A DNA stretch of 64,000 nt from Actinomucor elegans (lineage: Eukaryota; Mucoromycota; Mucoromycetes; Mucorales; Mucoraceae), in contig JAMSLZ010000015.1 of the NCBI GenBank assembly GCA_026027325.1, positions 594,001-658,000 of the forward strand, in the 5' to 3' direction. A program made the position numbers and the translations under genes. Below the pieces are notes generated by a model, which had not been told where the DNA came from, made no database searches, and worked only from the letters and a program-made list of their open reading frames with translations. Of this stretch, positions 23,484 to 35,317 are shown one piece after another; the stretch's first letter is position 1; each line of letters opens with the position of its first letter.

Positions 23484-25415
23484 TTATTTTTGTGCAAAAT
23501 TCATGGCTGAAGCTAAACTATTGACAATGCATTGAGCAATTTTGATATTTTCATAATCAGGATGAGTTGATTCTGTATGTTTTTCTAAATCTATATACGA
23601 GTGGATTAGCCATTTGTTAAATACAAGCAATTAAAGCATACCAGCTAATAAAAGACCGTATCGAGTGATGCGTTGGATAGGAATAATCATGTAATCACGT
23701 AATGTAAATTGACGTGTTTCTTTTCTCAAAGCAAGTTTCTACATAGCAGCTGCGGTTAAATACAATCGTAGTAGTGGATGATATCACTCCTCTTTTTCTT
23801 TTTTCTTTTTTACCTCTTTATACTGTGCATAGGATTTATTGGACTGTCGTTGATCCAAAAGTTTCTTGTTGGCTTTGTAATCCAGTGCGCATCTCAAAAA
23901 CACTACCATAGATTCCGCCAGATCGCGCAATACTAAGCCAACTTGGACGTCGTCTGCTATAGGACAATTATGAATGGCAATATCACCCGCATCCATCCAA
24001 TTACTATCGTCAAACTGTCGCATACGGCAAATCAGCGTAAATGAGAATACCATTAAATCTTGCAAATTGGCAAACCAGTCCATATCACTTGGTTTACCAG
24101 ACGCGGTGTTCTTTTCTAATGCGATTTTCAACGCATCGCAATACATCTATTAAACACAGTTGAGTCAAATACGAACATATGTCGTCTTGTTTTATATAGA
24201 TGTCCTTTACCACTTTGGTGTAGTTCAACTGATTCCAAAAATTAATTTCTGTAGTATAGAATTCACGCAGAATAAACTTTCTCGTTAAACAATATTGAGA
24301 TTTCTTTTCCGGAGACTAGTATACAATCAGTAAGTTTTTTTTGTTTTGTTATATAGATGTACTCACAATGTCACTTTTTGGTTTGGATAGATGTTGCTTG
24401 GATAATGCCAGCAAGAGCTCTTTCTGCCAATGATAGATGGCTTTTTGTTCAGCTTTGGCGTTGGTACGACGATGCAATTTGACAGTGCGCAGCTTTAGAT
24501 GGGCAAAGTTCATGACCAGTTGATTAGTATGAGGAGTATATACATTGAAAAACAAAGGCTTGTACTGGTATTGACTACTAGAGGAAGTAGATGACTTATA
24601 AAGAGTTGGACTGGACGTAGTAGAAGACTTGGATGAGGACAGTTGCGATAACGCATCTATCGAAGTACCTCTTTTGTGTTTACCATCGATAGGTTGTCGA
24701 ACAGATAGACTATTTGAACAGAGCGGCTTTTTTTGGTTTTTGATGTAACAGAAGTTTCTAGATTTGACATGTCAGTAAATTGATAATTGGGACAGCTGCT
24801 TCTGCGTAAAAGATTGGCAGCAGGGTCAATGGGTGTAGTCGGCTCTTCTGAAGCGACAGTAGAGGTAGAAGAGGAAGAACAAGAGGGTTGTATATTTGTC
24901 ATAGTCAACCTATCCAAAGCAATACCCGAGTTGTTTCGGCTGATGGCAGGCGAAGTAGGTGTACTATATGAACAAATAGATGGAGAAGCTGTGTTTTCGG
25001 TTGACCAGCTCAAGTTGAAAAGCAATTGAGGCGGAGGTTCTGGAGGTTCTATTGAATCAGCTTGACGTCTGTTGGAAGGGTTAGATTGGGTTCGCTTGAC
25101 AGTCATACGAGGCAACTGATGAAACCATTTCTTTTTAGGCGAAATACCCTTTGCATCGACATTGTGGCTAAAATATAACTGAGTTCCAGCGCTCGTTGAG
25201 CGTTTTAGTTCGGCAGCTTCTGTAGACGATGAGGGTTCAACAATAGATGAAGTAGAGTAACGTTTATTGCTAGTCGATTTCGTCAACTGCCAATCCTGTA
25301 TCCTATCTTCGGCTGCTCGATTATCATTGATTGGGGGCTCTTTCTCGGTCCAAATTAGCCTCGTTGGCGCAGTGTCAATTTCGAGCTTTCGAAAGCTCTT
25401 TTGAACCGTCTCCAT
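23484..25415 (-). CDS. Rho guanine nucleotide exchange factor (DH domain)
   Basis: Activates Rho/Cdc42-type GTPases. Exons: 25415-24367, 24315-24211, 24146-23814, 23738-23642, 23590-23484. The total is 563 aa if one base is added in exon 1. The N-terminal half is Ser/Pro/Thr-rich and disordered, with many SxP sites. The DH domain starts near REFYTTEINFWNQL and contains the signature helix LRDYMIIPIQRITRYGLLLA (conserved region 3). The frame breaks in the T7 run at 24728-24734: upstream reads ...TSKTKKS and downstream needs one more A on the coding strand to continue ...KKPLCSNSL. All later phases then fit. This is either an assembly error or a real frameshift. The protein stops 30 or so residues after the signature helix, without the PH domain that usually follows DH. 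Confidence 0.8.
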
Positions 25416-25593
25416 TCAATTCTTAGTTAGTAAATATATCAAAGGAGAAAGAAGGAAAGATAATTTTTTCCATTAGTCTTGTCTTTAAGTTTCATATTCC
25501 AAGAGTCCGGTAAAAACAGCGTCACACACAGATGGGTATCTATCGCCTGCCATCAAAATTACCCCTCCTCTCGTTTTGTTTTCTCAGTTCAAA
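25416..25593. promoter_or_regulatory. Bidirectional promoter, RhoGEF / TPR protein
   Basis: 178 bp between two divergent ATGs, with a purine-rich stretch near the RhoGEF start and a pyrimidine-rich stretch before the TPR ATG. Confidence 0.45.
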
Positions 25594-26359
25594 ATGTCAC
25601 ATTTAGTTAAAAGAGTCATTTTACAACAAAGACACTGTATACGTGCCAGCCCAGCTTTAAAAGCAGCCTACGTTAAACCAGCATATCAGTTGACAGCTAA
25701 AAGAAGTAAGCCCCCCTTGCAATATAAGCCGAATAGTATCACCAATTAGTTTATAGGCTTCTTTGCCAATGTACCCAAGTTTGATAGAATTGCTGATGCT
25801 GAAGAGCAAATCAAAATCGGCTCTGAACATTTAAACAAGGGTTCTCTTGATATGGTAACGTCTTTTCCTTGGTTTTATGATTGATATGTTGTTAAACTTG
25901 ACTTCTAGGCTATGCATAGTTATCATAAGAGCGTTCAAATCGCTCCAAGTGGTGCCGGTTACTTTAATATCGGCGTTTGTTACTTTCAAATGGGTATAAT
26001 CACTGCCAAGAACCTGTCATAATATGAACGTATATATTAACTCGGATGTTTCAATAGGCAAGCATAAGGATGCTATTAAATCGTTTGAACGTTCCTTAGA
26101 ATATACACCCAACTCAGCAGATGCTCATACTAATATCGCGTCTGGATACTTGATGTTAAAAGATACAGCCAATGCTATTAAGCATTTAGAACAAGCATCG
26201 AACTTTAACCCATTAGATGGTGAAGTTCAATACAACTTGGCTTGTGTTTATGAAGCTGTTGGAAGACTAAATGATGCGAAAACTAGATTTGAAAGAGCAG
26301 AAATGATGGGCATTGATAGAGCCGCTACTGCTTTGGAAAAATTGAAGCAAAAGATGTGA
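25594..26359 (+). CDS. TPR protein, probably mitochondrial
   Basis: 198 aa in four exons: 25594-25705, 25757-25854, 25909-25993, 26058-26359. The N-terminus (MSHLVKRVILQQRHCIRA) is basic, amphipathic and acid-free, suggesting mitochondrial import. About four tetratricopeptide repeats follow: AMHSYHKSVQIAPSG, AIKSFERSLEYTPNSAD, AIKHLEQASNFNPLDGE and DAKTRFERAEMMGI, each with the usual G/A-x-Y-N or N-P turn. TPR stacks bind peptides or protein partners. No other domain is visible, so the partner is unknown. The gene is convergent with SEC15, about 100 bp apart. Confidence 0.75.
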
Positions 26360-26456
26360 ATCAAATAAAAATTTATTATCTTGAACCTCCAATATGAACC
26401 GATCTCAATACTCTACAAGATATTATTAGATCATGCCTTCTAACAGGGTAGACATC

Positions 26457-29308
26457 TTACCTAGCAACATTCTCCATTTGCTTTCGTCTCATTCTTTCAT
26501 TTTGAGTCAAGACAGTATTCATGGGCAAAGGTGTACGTAAAATCCTAGAAGTAGTGATTAGATGAAAAGTACTTGGTGTGTATCACACTACTCACTTTTC
26601 AAACAAGACAATCACATCACGTCCATTCAATCTATTGTACATTCTGTTTCTAACTGACGGAGTCAAATAGTCTTCTGGTTTATCCGCTTTAATGGCCAAA
26701 TCCAACAACTGCCTTAATTCAACAAATGTATCTGTGACAGTGGGATCGCCCAGGTTCTTGACAAAATCTTCAACAAATCTGACGTCCGTATCAAAATTGC
26801 TTAGTGCAATTTCAGTCAGGTTTCGCTGATCAGGATCCAACAAAAGCCCCTTCATGGACATGCTCAAATGCTCCAAAGCATCGAAATACAGTAAACTTTT
26901 GATGGTTTCTGGCAAGTTAAGCAACGCTGCATTGGTGACATTGGTTAAAAAGGTCACCAAGTCTTGTAAATTGGGGCTAGGCAGCGCTTGGACATCTTCA
27001 GTTTCCCAGTCGTATTCAAACAATTCCAAAAACTCGTCGAGTTTTGAGTTGACCAATTCAAAGATACGTTTTTCCGCTTTTCGGCGGGTGTCTTTAAAAG
27101 TAGGCGTGGCCTTGAGATGAATATGACCTGAGCGGTGGAAGGATCGTGTTTCCATCAAAAGCATTTCAAAATCGGGACAAGTGGATTCAAAATATTCGAT
27201 ATTGATAATGATCTGTACGATTTGCGACAGATTGGTGGATTGAAGCTTCTTGAGAAGAATAGCATTGACTTTTTGAATCAGTAAGCTATCAACGGCCTTT
27301 TTGAGGATATCATCCATCTCGCCGTGTGTTTGGCTGAAGCCTTCTGCAAATTGATAAAACTGATGCACAAAAAAGCTTACATCACGACAGCAAGTTGGGA
27401 ATACTTTGGAAAAGGGTAAGCGAAGAGGGAATCTACAAAATATGTCAGTGATGAATCTACTTGACTGTATCGTTCTTTACCCGTATCGCTTAATGAATTC
27501 TCGGTCTGGTCGGAATCGGGTATATTGCATCACTTCTTTCAGCTCTTCATCATTCTCTACTGTCATTGGCATACATTCGTCTTCTTGAACAATCTATTAC
27601 CTTGGTCAATCGCTGTTACATCAACTATATGTACTAGTTACCTTTTCGAATACTTCACTGTATTGATTAATCAAAAGTTCTGAATATCTTTGGAAAAGAG
27701 TCAGTAAAGTCTCTTGCAATGGCTTGACAGAGTAATCAAATCCTTCCAGTGTTTGGATAAAGATCAATAAAGAAAACTTGATTCTCAAAAACAGTTCTGG
27801 GTCACTGCAACCTTTTAAACTCTCGGATACAACCAAGATAACTTTGCCAGTAACCATTTCCCATAAACCATCCACCTCTGCTTGACTTCTAAATTCTGTC
27901 GTGTTGTGTAAAATCATATGTTCTATGATAAAGAACCCAACAATGTCTTGCAGTAAGAAATCAAAGGTTGTAAGATTGCCCTCTCTTAGATTAACAGGCG
28001 TTGACAGAGCTAGATTGGCTTGTGCCTAAACAAATCAATTACCAGTTAGTAGCTGGCTTTTGTATTCAAAGAACACACTGACCCGTCTGTCTTCCGAATA
28101 AGAAGTCTTGAATTCATTTCTTTTGCCAAGCGTCTCATAAACATGAATACATCGATAAAGAGGTTCAAAATCGATATTCACTTCATCCAATATACTAGCT
28201 GCAATAAAGATCAATCAGTAACTGTCTTGAATAGGACTCAAATAGCGATTTGTACTTTCTAATCCTTCATTTACCACCATTTCAATAGCTGAATTTACTT
28301 GATGGTGTTGAAGGTTCTTTAGCTTGGGGTTTTCTGTAGTCTTTGATCTCCATCGATCTTGTCTTTCTTGCATACGTTGCATAGCCAAAAGTCCAATTTC
28401 TCGAGATACCTCACGCACTCTACATATGCATCCATCAATTTTCAAACTTTTGATTTGGATATTTAGTTACTTACCTTGCTAACCATTCCTTTAGTTCTAC
28501 AGTGACTGTACTTTTGATCGAGTTTTGCATCACTGGTATGCCTTGTGATAACATTTTAGCAAATGTATATTGTGTCGTTTGTCCCAAACGATCATTTTCT
28601 AATCCATCTAGTGTCTAAAAAAAAAGGACGTTAAGTGTTTGGGCTTGCAATCGAAACAACAGCCTACCTTTAGGGCGGCATAATAACTTTTTTTATCCAA
28701 ATAACCATTGACCTTGTTGGCTGATTCGAGCACAACCAGACTCGATTGAAGTGCTTCAATAGCATCTTCTACGTTTTGTTGAACTTTTCTGGCGTTTGTC
28801 AACTCACGTTTCTACTCCTCAAGTGGATTAGATACATGGATAATGCATAACGCTTTGTTAGTAATACCTTTTTTGCCCAATGCGTTCCTCTTGACTGCAA
28901 AGCATCATTCACTTCTGCTAGCTTTCTACGCAGCTCCACTGAACCTTGTCTTACTTTTAAAAGTTGGTCAACAGCGTGAACAAATTCCTAACAACGTGTG
29001 TTAAAATAAAAAGAAAGCGTTCAAGAAACTCGAGAGTGTACCTGATAATGAGAATTACACATGCGTTCAATTTCACCATCTTTCTTTCTAATTAATGTAT
29101 CCAGTGCTTCTAGAAACGCAGTTTGTTTGCCTGTCTCGGTAATGTTTTTGATGACAGGACCTAACTGCTCCAAGTTTTCAGAATCATCAAGAGTGACGGA
29201 GAATGATAGTTCCAATCCACTGGTAAGCATATTACTGCTATCGTTGATAGTCGCATTTTCCATGGATTTAGCTAATCTGCCCAGGTTTGCATCGTGGGTA
29301 GTAGGCAT
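26457..29308 (-). CDS. SEC15: Exocyst complex subunit Sec15
   Basis: The exocyst subunit that links the Rab Sec4 on secretory vesicles to the tethering complex. Ten exons give 798 aa: 29308-29042, 28987-28868, 28811-28668, 28614-28475, 28419-28256, 28198-28083, 28025-27642, 27593-27481, 27456-26596, 26544-26457. Landmarks: an N-terminal coiled coil; VNIDFEPLYRCIHVYETLG; LQDIVGFFIIEHMILH; FPTCCRDVSFFVHQFYQFAE; and the C-terminal block FVKNLGDPTVTDTFVELRQL with the final TPSVRNRMYNRLNGRDVI region, all typical of Sec15. An alternative last intron is possible (donor GTAAGA at the stop, acceptor near 26412); it would replace the final residue by a short extension. Confidence 0.88.
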
Positions 29309-29755
29309 CTTTGGATGTTAAAGCAAGCAAAGCAAAATAAAAAGAAAGAAAAGATGGTATTATTCTGTACTACAATGCTCGTTTTAAAGAGGGGTTCTAA
29401 ATAGCATGAGTTTTAAAAGGCATACCTTTGATGGCTAACAAATTAAACTATACATTTGAAAGCACCCGATTCATGCACCATCCTCAGTGTGAGCAGTTTT
29501 ATCTGCTGGAATTATTCTTTTTTGACGGGAATATGAGTATACTATAATGCAACAGACTGCCTCTGGTATTTTTTTTTTTATTATTATTATAAAAACATGG
29601 ATTTTGATAACAGGTTTACGCTGAGAAGACGGTTTCAAGACTAGAACCATGACGATAGCAAATACAGCTCCTCTTTCTTCGTCTTAGAGCTTTGATCATC
29701 CAGTCTGACGTATTTCTGCTACTTGTTGTTGGGTTTATTATTATTATTATTATTA
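29309..29755. other. Intergenic region, about 0.45 kb
   Basis: Upstream of SEC15 and downstream of SMG8 (both minus strand). It contains a TTA-repeat microsatellite at about 29737-29758 and AT-rich sequence; no gene seen. Confidence 0.6.
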
Positions 29756-31145
29756 TTACTTGGGTACTATCCACTTGTCAGCCTCCTTGTAGTGAAATTT
29801 GATACAATCTTTTTGTAGAATGGCACTTTTTAATCGTTTCTGAACATCCATTTCAATTGGTATTGGTGACCCATTGTTATCGCGGTATATAAATGGTAAA
29901 CGAAGTACATAGGCGCCGCCAGGACCCAATGCCAAACTATCACTTATATCCAGATTTACAGTCACGGGTTCTTCTGTGCCAGGAACACTTATCTATAGAT
30001 TGCATAAGAAAACATGTATTGATGTGTTCTACCACTATAAAAACATACCTTGATTTTGGGCTCCATTGATATCGTGATAGCTTCATCTGGTGTGACTACA
30101 TATAATCGTTGCAATTGAGCAGTTACTTCAATACCACCGGTATTACCACCACCAGCTCCAGCAGTATTACTATTGGCAAAAGTACAAGGACAAATGACAA
30201 AGATAGGTAAATCTTGATGTACAAAATAGTTGCCGTGTTCTTTAGGGTGGCCTGCGTGACCCAGCTTGCATACACGTCCTTCACCGCAACTCAAGAAACG
30301 ATGACCGTGTGGGCATTCGTATTCGGCACCAACATAGCCACGAATCAAGCCTTGAATGCGATCGCGAGAACGGTGGTGTTTCTTACGTCGTGTATCGAAC
30401 AATTGACGGTTATTAGTATTAGAAGCCGGTGCTGGTAATGCTACAGCTGGTGTCGTTGTTGGGCCAGGGTTAGATCCTAAAGCAGGAAATGCTTCAAGTG
30501 AAGCTACAACAGGTGCTACAACAGGTACATTCGTTGATTTCAGAGCATAAGGTGCCTTGCCTAGTACAGGCCACTCGGATGAATCGTGACTTGTTAGCGC
30601 ATTATTGGATCGTAACAATGTAGTATCCTTTGGTGCTGATGCGGTGAGTTCTACGTCCACTGCTGGTGCTGCTGCTGCTTCTTGCTGACGCAATTTGACT
30701 TCGTTCAAAGTAGTAATTGACCATGGTATTAAAAAGTTAGTATTGTTCATGAATCCTTCTACTTTATCCAAGCCTATATTGTTCTTGTACATGGTTGATG
30801 GTCCTAGATACAAAAGCGTTGAATCATGAGGTGGTATTTCATCGTAATTCAACACAAGATCCTGGTTCTCTCCAAAAGTAGAAGCTTCAAAATCTAAAGC
30901 AGCTCTTCCAGAAGTTAAACAACAACTGAATCTGTTGTAAAAATTGATATTGGCGTCTTGTATAGTGAATGGATCATCACGCACTCGCTGCATCTTGCCG
31001 CAATTACAGGCATGGAAAAAGTTGAATCCACTGCTGTGTTTCGTTGTATCTACCATATCTCTGCTTTGCTTTGTAGGTGGCGCTTCATTCTCGTGGTCAA
31101 TCTACGAACAGAGTTAGTTTGGTTGAATATGCGCTTAAAGTGATT

Positions 31146-31178
<33 letters not shown>

Positions 31179-33077
31179 TTGAGTCGACATGCTTTGCCAG
31201 TCAAGCTAATACATTCACAACTCTGTCTACCTTGTTTCCAAATTGAATCACATTCGCGTTCAAGACGGGCAGCATACTCTTCTACACAAGGCCCACGAGC
31301 AAGTGAACGATACATTCTCATCACACTGTTACGCTAAAACAACAGATCAGTCATTGGAACCCTTTTACAAATAGCATATACTTTACCTTCCAAGTGTGAT
31401 ACTGTTCAGTGTAAAATGGCGGTGAATCTTGAAGATAAGCTTCATTGCACTTTTGCATAATATCCATTGAGTGACTAATGTAATTGTCAATCATCCATTT
31501 GGTATTTTGGAGTCAGTCTTACCTTTTGGAAAAGACGCGTTCTATCTCGATATTATCTTTGATCTTCTTTCTCAAAATGACTTCTATTTGTTGGATCATG
31601 CCTTTGGTACTTGGACACTGCGTCGTAATGACCTTTTTGAAATCCACGCCGTTTTCTGTAATAGATCGATTAAAAAAAAATGAGAGTAATGGAACAGCTG
31701 CTGACATAAATTGCATTGGCGTCGGTAATGGAGCTGCTTTCACTGCATCACCGCCCTTTCTACTCGTATTGCTGTGCAAAGGATGTCGAGATACAGCTGT
31801 TTTGGACCAGATTGTCACAAAATTTCTCAATAGTTTGTCACCGTACTCATGGTAGAGCGTTGTAGAAGGCGGTTCCGCTACAGTCAAACCATGTAAAGCA
31901 GCGGACAGAGAGACTGGCGCACTAAAGAGCATCTTATGACAATGATTTTCTGCATGAGTGATATCTTTGGTTGGTGCTGGTACAATGTGAATGATAGGTT
32001 GAGAGCTGGAAGGTAATAAAAATAAAGAGCGTACTTCGACAGGTGGGTTGGATGTATTTCCTTCAGGTTTGAGTGGGATAAGGTGAAGAGCACGAAAGAT
32101 ATTCTTGACCTTTACCTGTAGTGTATCTTGCATGCGTTTAATAGATGCAGGTATAATTTTAGGAAAAGGTATCTAGAAATAGATGAGAAAAGTACGATCT
32201 ACAGGTCAATGACTATTATTGCTTACATCTACAGCTACGAAAACTAAAATAGGTACGCCTTTAGCTGAACCCCACCAACCCATGAGTGCTGGATTCATAC
32301 GTTCGTTCTCTTTCTTTTCAAACAGTGCATTTGGCACTGAGATATTCCAATGCTTCCAACAGGATGATTGATACTGAGCTAAATGCGTATGCATATTCGT
32401 TTTGATTTGGCTTAAAGCAACAAGCGTAGATAGAAAATCGGCCGGTAAAACAGAAGGTGGCAGTATAGGCTATGAAATACGTTTAGATGCATGTTTTTGT
32501 TGCTTTACAGGTTACTTTACAATTACTAGATGGGATATGATCATCATGAATAGCAACCCTCTCATTATATTCGACTGATGATTCATCATGCTCGCTGAGA
32601 AGGACTAACGGCAAAAAATGAGCTATAGCTTTCAATGGGGGGGGGGAGTTTTTTTAAAAAAAAATACCTTTTCTTTGGCAAGACTAGTTGTATCCAAATT
32701 GGAATCCATGAATAAATACACAGATTTTGATCTAGTATCTACATACAACTGAAGTCCTTCGGCGATCTACACAAGTATTAGACACGTATATCGAACTTTA
32801 ACGCCGAGTATTTACCTCAAGGGTACGTTCTGCTAAAGGCTAATAGAAGTTTGTAAACATACAAGCTTCAGTTTTGTTAAAATTCTGGGGATTATACCTC
32901 TTTTCTACAAGTAAATGCATTTGTTCCAATGATACGATTAGCCAAAGAAACAATTGTATTTGATCGAGAAACGGGTCTTTTTAATTCTGAAACACCATAT
33001 AAGGAGATTATGGTTAAACCAGCTTCCTTCAAGGACAAAAGACCAGACTTTTCCAACAATTGATTGATCTCATCCAT
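29756..33077 (-). CDS. SMG8: Nonsense-mediated decay factor SMG8
   Basis: A partner of SMG9 that restrains the SMG1 kinase in mRNA surveillance. Exons: 33077-32898, 32839-32816, 32766-32668, 32622-32516, 32469-32227, 32172-31523, 31474-31387, 31333-31178, 31101-30049, 29992-29756. Family landmarks: an N-terminal GTPase-like segment (AGLTIISLYGVSELKRP), PILVFVAVD, HACNCGKMQRVRDDPF, and a C-terminal YECPHGHRFLSCGEGRV Cys/His block. The second exon is a 24-nt micro-exon (PLAERTLE) that fits phase on both sides. One junction does not fit: exon 3 ends in phase 0 at GTATTT, but exon 4 starts with two leftover bases. Next to it sit G10, A9 and T7 runs and an A6 inside exon 4, so a sequence error or an odd donor (A|GTCTTG in exon 3) is possible. 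Total about 950 aa. Confidence 0.82.
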
Positions 33078-33160
33078 CCAAATGATATAGAATAAAAGGA
33101 AAAGAACAAGAGTATAAAACAGCGGTGTTTCAATATTATTTCGTTTTTTCTTTTTATTTT

Positions 33161-35317
33161 TTAACCCATCAAACGCTTTAAATCAGTCAATCGCTGTCGA
33201 AGGCCTTCTCGTTCTTGTTCACTTTCTGTATATTTGACTTTGATTTCGATAATCATATTTTCCATGTAAGCTAATTGATCTTCCAGCGCAGAATTCCTTT
33301 CAACTAGAGCTGCATTTTTGGTATACAAGATTTCCATCTCTTCTTTTACTCGTGTTTCTACTTCACCTGGTAATGTTTCTAGTGTTTTTTTAAGGTCGTT
33401 GGATTGCTGTCGAAGCAGTTCATTTTCATCATGGATACGTGCTATATCCATTTTGGCAGTGATCAGTTCAGTAGCCAGTTCAGTATGTTCTTTGTTCAAT
33501 TCATTGTAATCCGTATCGAGCTGTTTGATCGAATCTGCCAAAGCCTTGTTTTGTCTCTTTAGTGATTCAATTGCTTCTGCTTCACTGTTGGCCCGAGCTG
33601 ATTCCACTTGAAAGTCTTTGGCTAAACGATCGAGTCTTTTCGCAACAATGATAATCTGGAACGCATCTTTGACCAGTTGGTTCGAGTTATCCTTGAGAAT
33701 TGGGTTTAGTTTCATTTCAGGTAATACAATCATGAGCATTTTACCTTGTACACTTTGAGTAAATCGTTCTTTAGATAATTGATTAAATCGTCAAACTCTA
33801 GACTCAGGATGGTAGCTTGGTTCTTTTGTAGTAACGCAAGCGAGAAGCGCAATAATGTTTCGATACCTTCAGCAAATATCATATCATAAATTCTAAACAC
33901 TGTATCCAAGGGAAACTTGAATGCAAATAGCGTACTGAACCACTGATAAGCATATGCATTGGACCGCACACCATGGGCTTGAAAATGTCTTTGAATATGA
34001 GGTAAATGGTCAGCTACTAGGCCTTCTAATTGATATAATCTCTGTGATAATAGTTCAGATTGAGGTAAAAAGTGACCTCTCAAATGGTACTTGTTCATCA
34101 ATTGCACCAATACACAAAAAGCCTCTTCTTCGGGCATCTAGTTTACACAAAACTAAATACATAAAGTCTAGACAAACCAAACAAAACTTACATTTAAAAG
34201 TAATGGACCTGTAATATGCAATAGTCCTTGGCTGTAGCCTACTTCAGTATCATATAAAGAATAAGCCTTTACTACGTTAAACAAAGCGTCCTGTCCTTCT
34301 TGAGCAACAAAGTAATCATGACTGATAAAAGAAGCCTTGGGTAAGTCGCGTGCAATCGCCTTTTCATACACAGATTCTTCTTTGAGTAACTGCATATACT
34401 GTTCTTCCAGTTTCACGTTTTTACTCTTTGCAAATAACTGCCAAATCATGCCACGTAGTGTAGGTGGAATACCACGTTGAATATGATGTGATAATACTTT
34501 GGGCTCTGACTTGGCTACACCTGTAAAATCTGAAATAACTTTGGACCAAAATTCTGTTTAGGAGGTAATAGGAGATTAGGTTATTATGCTATTCATATCT
34601 TGTAATTTTTTTTTTTTTACCCCAGTCTATTTCATCCTCTTGTCCACTATCTACTGCATCACTTTTGACTCTTTCAAATGAATTTCGAATCTCTTGTGTG
34701 GGTGTATCCAATGTTGTGGTGGCTATGGTAGGGGAAGCATCTTTAGATCCTAATCGGGCCAATAGTAGATCATAATTAGACGCGCTCGATACAAAAGAAT
34801 GGATCGAGGACATGGTGGAACGATGACTTTGAAGCCTTTTGTGTTGCTTTGGATCTTCCTGTTCTTCTGAGTCTGAATCATTATTATGGTTACTTTTAAT
34901 TAATGACTCTTGTAGTTCATGGATTTGACCATGTATATCCATCATATCCATATTCTCTTCCCCTGAAGCATTAGCAACAATAGCAGTATCAGCAGTATCA
35001 GCAGCATTAGCAGCATCAGCAGCGGCAGTAGCAGTGATAGGGGTGATTTTGGAATCGGTATGATTGGTTTGAGTTACAGTTAAAGCGCGACGACGAGTGG
35101 GTATACTAGTAGCAAGCACGTCCTTTTCAGTTGGATGCTCTATGGTAGCAATGGTATCTATTGAATCATGGCTGCTTTCTCCATCATCCGAGTCCAAAAG
35201 TGAGCTTTGGTTGGATCGTATTGTGATAGCGGATCCATTGGTGATGACTGTATCTTTATCCATGATGAAACTCTTATTTGTTTCCATCGTAGTGTTGTGT
35301 ATAGCTGTGTCAGTCAT
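33161..35317 (-). CDS. TBC-domain RabGAP, Gyp5/EVI5-like, with C-terminal coiled coil
   Basis: Normally stimulates GTP hydrolysis by Rab proteins. Four exons give 660 aa: 35317-34621, 34553-34192, 34137-33745, 33691-33161. Order: a disordered acidic N-terminus with an Ala/Asp repeat (AADAANAADTADTA); the TBC domain beginning DWEFWSKVISDF, with GIPPTLRGMIWQLF; then MPEEEAFCVLVQLMNKYHLR; and after it LVKDAFQI and a ~140-residue coiled coil, the layout of Gyp5 and EVI5. The glutamine finger is intact (VGYSQG). The arginine-finger motif IxxDxxR reads IARDLPKASF, so the catalytic Arg is Lys (codon AAG). This may make it an inactive or non-canonical GAP, as suspected for some paralogues such as Gyl1. 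The N-terminal repeat tract is low-complexity and probably variable. Confidence 0.87.
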
